In this document: positions 57,957 to 64,000 of the stretch, piece after piece | Numbering within the stretch: the stretch's first letter is position 1 | How the letters are laid out: the number at the start of each line of letters is the position of its first letter | Assembly: GCA_005281725.1 (NCBI GenBank) | Contig: SSBO01000012.1 | Location: 9,523,099-9,587,098 of the forward strand | Length of the DNA: 64,000 bases | From: Wuchereria bancrofti | Taxonomy: Eukaryota; Nematoda; Chromadorea; Rhabditida; Onchocercidae | Direction of reading: 5' to 3' | The notes under the pieces: model-generated | Database searches by the model: none | What the model saw: only the letters and a program-made list of their open reading frames with translations | What the model was told of the DNA's origin: nothing | Made by a program: the position numbers and the translations under genes

Positions 57957-60002
57957 TCAGTCCGGATATTCGCGATAATTGAAACCAGCGTGAACCAACT
58001 GTGGCATGCGATGTATGCCTGTTTGTCCGCTTTGCTGTTCTTTGGTGAGGGTAAATGATTGCATTTCTTGTGGTGGTCTCTCTGGCACCAACCTGAAATA
58101 AAAGTTGGGGGGAATTAAGAAGTCAGCGGATTGCTCCGCTCGATTCAACGTATACTACAGTTAGCAATGTTCCGGACCTTGAACGCTATTTTAGTCCACT
58201 CAATTATTCGAAGACAAGTCTATGTGATCACTGGCTTCCATTGACTGCTCAAACTTGCCAATAATTAAAAAGTGTAGAACAGGTACAAGTTATCTACGTT
58301 CTCGGTGGCGGCAGTCGTCGTACTTTCCGGCCCAAATAACCGTCTTTCTTCTGGAACAAGCCACTAGCCATCTTGTAGCCAAAACGTCGATGCATCTGTG
58401 CTGAACCAAAAATCTTGTCGTGAAATTCTGCATGTGACAATCTGCCAACTGTAGCCATGCATTCTTTTGACAGAACAAATTCATGTTTGTGAGGAAGCTG
58501 AAAAGAAACAACAATTTTGACACTTTAACATACTCAATGTGTATGAGTAACAGCATGTCATTTTCGAATCGTAAACCCACTAACTATTACGGAAGAATTT
58601 GAGTTGTACAATACAAGATATACTGAAGTATGAGATCAGGCTTACTACCTATATGTAAATGATAGCAAACTTCAAATCGTAGTCCACTATAACGGGGACA
58701 GATTTCCGGTTTAGAACCTCCATATTTGATTATCAAGTTTGCTAAAAATTTAAATTCAATTAAAACTTTATGACTCAGAAATTAAAAAAAAAAAACTTAC
58801 TCTAATAATAACAAAATCTCCCTGATGCCTGATAATTTCAGCGCATGTGCCAGCAGTAACAATAAAGACGTCGTCATCCGTTGAAGGGTATTTCCGTTCG
58901 TTTGGGAATTTTTCCACTGAATTAATTAAGGAACCGGATGCCAATGCTCCTAATGGATATGCATTACCTTCTCTTCCTTAATTATTGAAATTACAGTAGC
59001 TTCATAAATCTGTCGAACTGAAAACCTGAATCTTGTCTGCGAAAATCTAACCTTCTTGAGGACTTTCAGGTATGTAACATGTCGTACTGATAATTTGTCC
59101 AGCTTTCATATTCTCCGTTGCTAATATCCAGCGTTTACCTTCCCAACCAGCAACAAGTGCAATAAAACATGTTCTATTTGGATCTCGTCGTACTTCAATG
59201 ACCTTAAAAACACTAGAATATTTGTCTGTAACGGGGCAATAATTTCACTAGCCTAATACTCAATATATAACCAAAGTTGTTAGTGATGTATATCAGCCAT
59301 TTCTGATACTGAATCTTAATTTATTTTAATAAACTTCCTACACATTAGAATTTTTCTTCGCATTAAACAACAATAACTAAAGCGTCTACAAAAGAAATTA
59401 GTAATAAGAAAAAAATTAAACTTTTTATGAAGCTAACTATAGTATAAAAAATGTCTTGAAAAAATCGTCACCCGTTCGTCATAAGTGATACCAGGCTCTT
59501 TTGGTCCACGTCGATGAAAATCAACCATGAAATAGTCGAATTTGGTGCCACCACCGATATGCTGATTAACTTTTCGACCTAGTAAAAAAGATAATTTCTT
59601 CTAAATTACGTAAACTCGATAGTCATCTTGTATAAGATTGATACATTTAACACAGTAACCTATGATATCTTCAAGTGAGCTTTGAGTTACAACAGTTTCA
59701 TTAATAACCTAGCATATGGTACAGTTCTAGAGAGGAAAGGATATTTGTGAAAGAGCGACAACGATAATGCGTACAAAAGTCAAAGTCAAACCTGTTTTGG
59801 GATCACGTCCACCAAGACGATGTAAAACTAAAGGTTCATGTGTATATTTCCCTTTTGTCTGCTTTTTTAAATCTTCCATATCCCAAAGATATCTTGGTAA
59901 AGGTTTTGTTCCACGAGCAGGCATAAAACGTTTTGAAAACATGAACAAAGCATGTGGTGATAGGTAAACGCAACGTAATGCGTTCCCCATACTAGTTTGC
60001 AT
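57957..60002 (-). CDS. mrpl-2: Mitochondrial large-subunit ribosomal protein uL2m (MRPL2)
   Basis: Core rRNA-binding protein of the mitochondrial large ribosomal subunit, near the peptidyl-transferase centre. Exons: 59792-60002, 59472-59578, 59052-59202, 58801-58967 and 58294/58298-58497, plus a probable last exon 57957-58092. Starting at ATG 60002, the N-terminus is basic and hydroxylated ([20 protein letters not shown]), consistent with mitochondrial import. Diagnostic segments are [19 protein letters not shown], then [19 protein letters not shown] (the L2 GGG-K-D-F signature), [18 protein letters not shown], and the C-terminal [18 protein letters not shown]. All phases agree. If translation stops at TAG 58294-58296 the protein has 279 residues; splicing at the GTAGAT donor that overlaps this stop joins the last exon in frame (LVPERPPQE...NYREYPD) and gives 323. 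I favour neither strongly. It lies downstream of MON1 on the same strand, with 933 bp between them. Confidence 0.92.
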
Positions 60003-60935
60003 TGCAGAAATCTTCAATAACTTCAGAATCAGCGTATCACAACATATAACGCCTACATAAATCCTTACTTGTTGCCAAAAACTCCAAAACATTGAAAGAA
60101 TAAGATTCTATGGCAATCCACGTATATATCAATGGTATGAAGATAAAATGAAAGAAATCACGAAGTATTTACATCATTTGATTGGATGAGTTTTTAATCA
60201 AAAGTGATGAATTTTTATCAAATCTGGCACGTTTAATCATACTTTCAGGAAAGATAAAATAGAAAATTTATTGAAAATTTTGTACTTCCAGATTAATCTT
60301 GCGATTATTTTACTCATCAAAAAAAAAAAAAGAAAAAATGAAGTATGGGTCATAATCCAATTACATGCAACAAGCTGGATCTAATTAATATTATTATGTG
60401 AAGCAGAAAGAATGATAAATGTTTTGAGCAATTCTATTCCCCCGGATCATACATTAAAAAAAAATGAAATATTGGAATTTAATGACTTTTCCGTAAAAAT
60501 TACTAGTAACAGCATCAATGCTTCATTTTTACAATAAGTTTTCGTTCAAAATCTATCTCAAATAAAGCATTATTGATGAATACAATCATTAAACTGCTGA
60601 TATAAGTCACTCATTTAAAAGAAGAGAAAAAATGAATTGTCATAAAGTAATAAATAGTATGAATACTCCGTAGCAAAATATCCAAAGAAAAAATGCATTT
60701 ACTATTAAGATTAAAGTTTAATTAACATTTTCAATGAAAAAAGTATAATTTCTTGAAGTATTTTCGATTAATTCAATGAAGCTATTTAATTCAATTCCGT
60801 AATTTGTACTGCTGATAAAAATACACCGCATTTTCTTCAAAATTTTTAACCAGTAAATGAAACGAATAACAACTGAATAAAATACCGCTGACCAATAATT
60901 GAAAATACTATGCACCATTGCATATTTGATAAGAT
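60003..60935. other. Spacer between MRPL2 and MON1
   Basis: AT-rich DNA with no supported exon. It would hold the MON1 3' UTR and the MRPL2 promoter or trans-splice region, both read on minus. The open frame at 60718-60945 has no family features. Confidence 0.6.
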
Positions 60936-63895
60936 TTAGAAACACACAGAAGCAGTAGTAAAAAATTTCGATTCTTCTTTTTTGAGCATTTTCAAAAGAC
61001 GATCGACATGTGCACCTGCTGATGCACGCGTTACAAATGGGCTTAATACGCAGTGCAGTTCGTAATTCGAGGTAACCTGGATAAATTTTTTTTTTTGCAA
61101 CATAAAAAAATAAATCAAAACTTTATTTAACTCATAATAAATTTAAAGTGGAATGCTATACTCAGTTTCTTGCAAAGTCTCATCAATGGATAGCTTAAAA
61201 CTAGCAAATGAGGAACATAAATGTTCTTTGAAAGAATTTTCAGTAAACAACTGTGCTGGAATATTAGAACGGTTATAATATTCTCGTAATTTTCTTTATC
61301 ATTGTACTTTTGCTTGGTCACAGAACTAATCTGTTGTGATTCTAATTTTGCTTAACATAGCATATTACAAAATCTGAAACATTTTTACGTCACTATTACG
61401 CTTCATCGTTCAATGCAGTTTAACTTACCATCATATACAGCGTATTAATTTCATAAAATAGGCTTTCAATACTAACCTACTCTGATTAAATTGAAAGTGC
61501 TCCCAATAATAAGTCAAGCATAGTTCTGAAGGAAAATGAAAAAAAAAAAGAAAAAATAAGCTTACATTCGACAGTAAACAACATTCCGGCCTTGTAATGA
61601 ATAAGTGCCTCAGATTAGGTGTTCGCATCGAATAACCAAACATTTTTTTATAATATTCTTGCAACTTCCAACGTTCACCTTTACTGACAAATGGCAATAA
61701 ATGTTGTGAACAACACATTTGGCTTGAGCACCGATTTTTGTACGTAAAATGCCATAAATCCGAAGGGACATCCTGCAAAGATCTTGCACTTCTTGGAAAA
61801 AGTTCAAATTTTCATCAATACCTCGAATTTTGAAATGAATCAGCGATGAAATTTATTTTCGAAATATTCAGGGAATGTTTTTCTACACGTTAGCTAATCA
61901 AACTACAGATCTCGTTCAAAAAATCTATACATGACAATACTAAGTTGATAAAAAATTCTAGGTTAGTTCATGGAAATTATTGCACTGGATATGCGGACAA
62001 TTTCGACGATATCATCGTCTACTGAACTATCAATCAAAATCATTTCATTATTTTTGTATTGAACCTATAGCATATATAATAAGAATAAAACACCGTTTGA
62101 ATATCGAAAAAAGAAGGATTCTCCACAGCATTCTTTAATGAAGCATGTAGCTTCGATGAACATAACTTAGTAATAATCATATCTTTCACACCACGAAGTG
62201 TCTCAAACGCGCCGCGTTCCAGAGATAATAGCATCAAGCACGCACTACTGTCTTCCCAGATAAAAGAAACATAAGCATAAAGGTATCCCCTAAATTGTTT
62301 CGGATACAAATTACAAATAATTTTATTAAAAGGAGGTAGATATAGTTTTGCATAAAAACATGATATCATTTCCTGTCATGGAATATGTAAGTGGAACTTC
62401 ATCCCTCCCTTCATCTGAATCATACTAAATGTTTGAAAATGCAACATCTTACACAGAAGGTTGGTTGTTCGCTGACAGATAAGAAAAACTTGAAAAATTA
62501 TGTCCCAAGAAAGAAAAACCAAGTCATGTATGAAAAAACCTACGTATCATTAAACTGTGGCAAGCATATAGGTATCCAATTATCGGCATTCTTTAACGAT
62601 GGATTACAATCAATAAGGTTGATAAGAAGATGCAAATCGCATGGATTTAATGTAATACCTTTCATTCGAACTACCGTGATAAGCTGTCGGTTAGCTACAA
62701 CCAATCCATATACAATATTTTTAACCTAAAACGACATTACTGAAGACAAGAGTGGAGAATAGTGGCTGCAACAAATTAAGTATCCTTCCAATATGCAGGA
62801 AAATAAAAGTGAAATCTAAACAACTTAACTTTGCACTGTTTACTGCTGATATAATTGCACTTGTGAATTGTTCTCGATCTGCAAAAGCCATAGGAAATAT
62901 CCGAACTGAACGCATGAACACTGCTATATCATTCCTATAACCGCACACTATAGCATTTAAATGTCTGTCTGTGCCTGAAAAGATATTTTCCACGAATATA
63001 CAGCATATAAAAGAAATGCTGAACATTAATGGAAACTATGAGATCGAAATAATAATGAATACTATTTTCTGTCTAACAAATAATTAATATAGTTTAAGAA
63101 AAACTATTTTTGATACACACAGAGTTCATAAACAGCACTGAAAAACATATACCTTTGAGCATAAATCGAAGATCAAAATTAGGTCCTTTAGTTTGAAAAA
63201 TCGAAATTAGTTGATCACGACAAATTATTGAAAGCATCTAGAATGTGAAACTGCTTAACTTCTTCAAAATGCCTTAATTATGTACTTAAAATGATAAGAA
63301 ACAAACATAATCATCTCCAGCGTTCAATCTTTTTGCCACTATAGTAAAATATGATAACTTAGTGAGCTTAGATATTATAGAATTTCAATTTTAAAATGAA
63401 AATAAATTATAAAATAATGTATCTTACGAACATTCTTCAAATTTTTTAAATTGGTTGAGAAAAAAGTCACCTGTTTATAAACAAGATCCACCTGAGCATC
63501 CAGCTGAAACCCGTCACGTGAAACAATACATAAAATAAGTGGACTTCGATAGGAGAAAGAAATTTGCATATGAGCCGAACGAATTCGTTTAAGACTATCA
63601 TTCCATGAAGTAACAACCATAACAAATGTTTGAATGAGTGCAATAAGTGAACATAATTGCTCTTCATGCCCACATGATGCAAAGATTGGTTTGCCAACTT
63701 CCGACAACACAAATACCTTAAGAATACAAAGAGATACTGAAAAAGAAAAGTAAGCAATACGTTGTATTTTTGGTAAAAGTACTATTGAAATTTCTTGAAT
63801 AGTACCGTAAATTCACGACGTGATAATTCATCAAGCAAAGTTTCATCACCACATTTGTTTTCCTCATACGGTTTATCATCAACTGTTCGTAATCC
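60936..63895 (-). CDS. sand-1: MON1 / SAND-1, subunit of the Mon1-Ccz1 Rab7 exchange factor (5' end beyond window)
   Basis: Mon1 with Ccz1 activates Rab7 and drives early-to-late endosome conversion and vacuole or autophagosome fusion; the C. elegans orthologue is SAND-1. Exons: 63806-63895, 63471-63716, 63153-63237, 62844-62974, 62544-62725, 62094-62289, 61566-61772 and 60936-61076, phase-consistent, 425 residues visible. Longin-domain signatures follow the family in order: VFVLSEVGKPIFASCGHEEQ, then RSPLILCIVSRDG, then GPNFDLRFML with GTDRHLNAIV, CDLHLLINLI with NWIPICLPQFN, GYLYAYVSFI with CLMLLSLERGAF, and the C-terminal NYELHCVLSPFV and RLLKMLKKEESKFF. The protein ends SVCF at TAA 60936-60938. 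Family members are usually near 500 residues, so about 75 N-terminal residues should lie past 64000. 63896-64000 appears to be intron. The weakest junction is the GTGTTT donor after 62094. Confidence 0.93.
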
Positions 63896-64000
63896 CTGCA
63901 AAAATTTTCATTGTAGTAAAAGCACACATTTCCTTGGAAATGTGAACTGGAATTCAAGTACCTATAAAATCAACAGAAAACAAACTGCTGCAGTTTTGTC

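Overview
The window is AT-rich animal DNA whose genes carry many introns, most with the short TTTTCAG- or TTTTTAG-type acceptors typical of nematodes. A canonical miR-100 next to let-7, together with a retrotransposon remnant, fits a parasitic (clade III, possibly filarial) nematode; the species is an inference and was not tested. Exon models below were built by hand from reading frame, splice-site phase and family similarity.

Layout. 1-5891 (minus): a biogenic-amine GPCR of the tyramine/octopamine type, cut at its 3' end by the window edge, with a solo LTR in its second intron. 5892-27803: about 22 kb with no gene I can support, only AT-rich sequence and simple repeats. 27847-38560 (plus): a prominin-type five-pass membrane protein with two GC-AG introns and a PPPY-bearing tail. 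38561-44614: non-coding. 45990-46280 (plus): a mir-100~let-7 microRNA cluster. 46280-52480: non-coding. 52530-57305 (plus): a DDX5/p68-like DEAD-box RNA helicase. 57957-60002 (minus): mitochondrial ribosomal protein uL2m (MRPL2). 60936-63895 (minus): MON1 (SAND-1 in C. elegans), cut at its 5' end by the window edge.

Assembly quality matters here. All five N-gaps (34889, 36541, 40077-40079, 41943, 44389-44399) are followed by a copy of the sequence just before them. The simplest reading is undetected contig overlap. Removing it shortens the window by about 4.35 kb and restores one copy of two prominin exons that otherwise appear twice.

The genes do not form one pathway. Two links are worth noting: the DDX5-type helicase family assists microRNA processing and lies about 6 kb downstream of the mir-100~let-7 cluster on the same strand; and the helicase and MRPL2 genes converge with about 650 bp between their stop codons.
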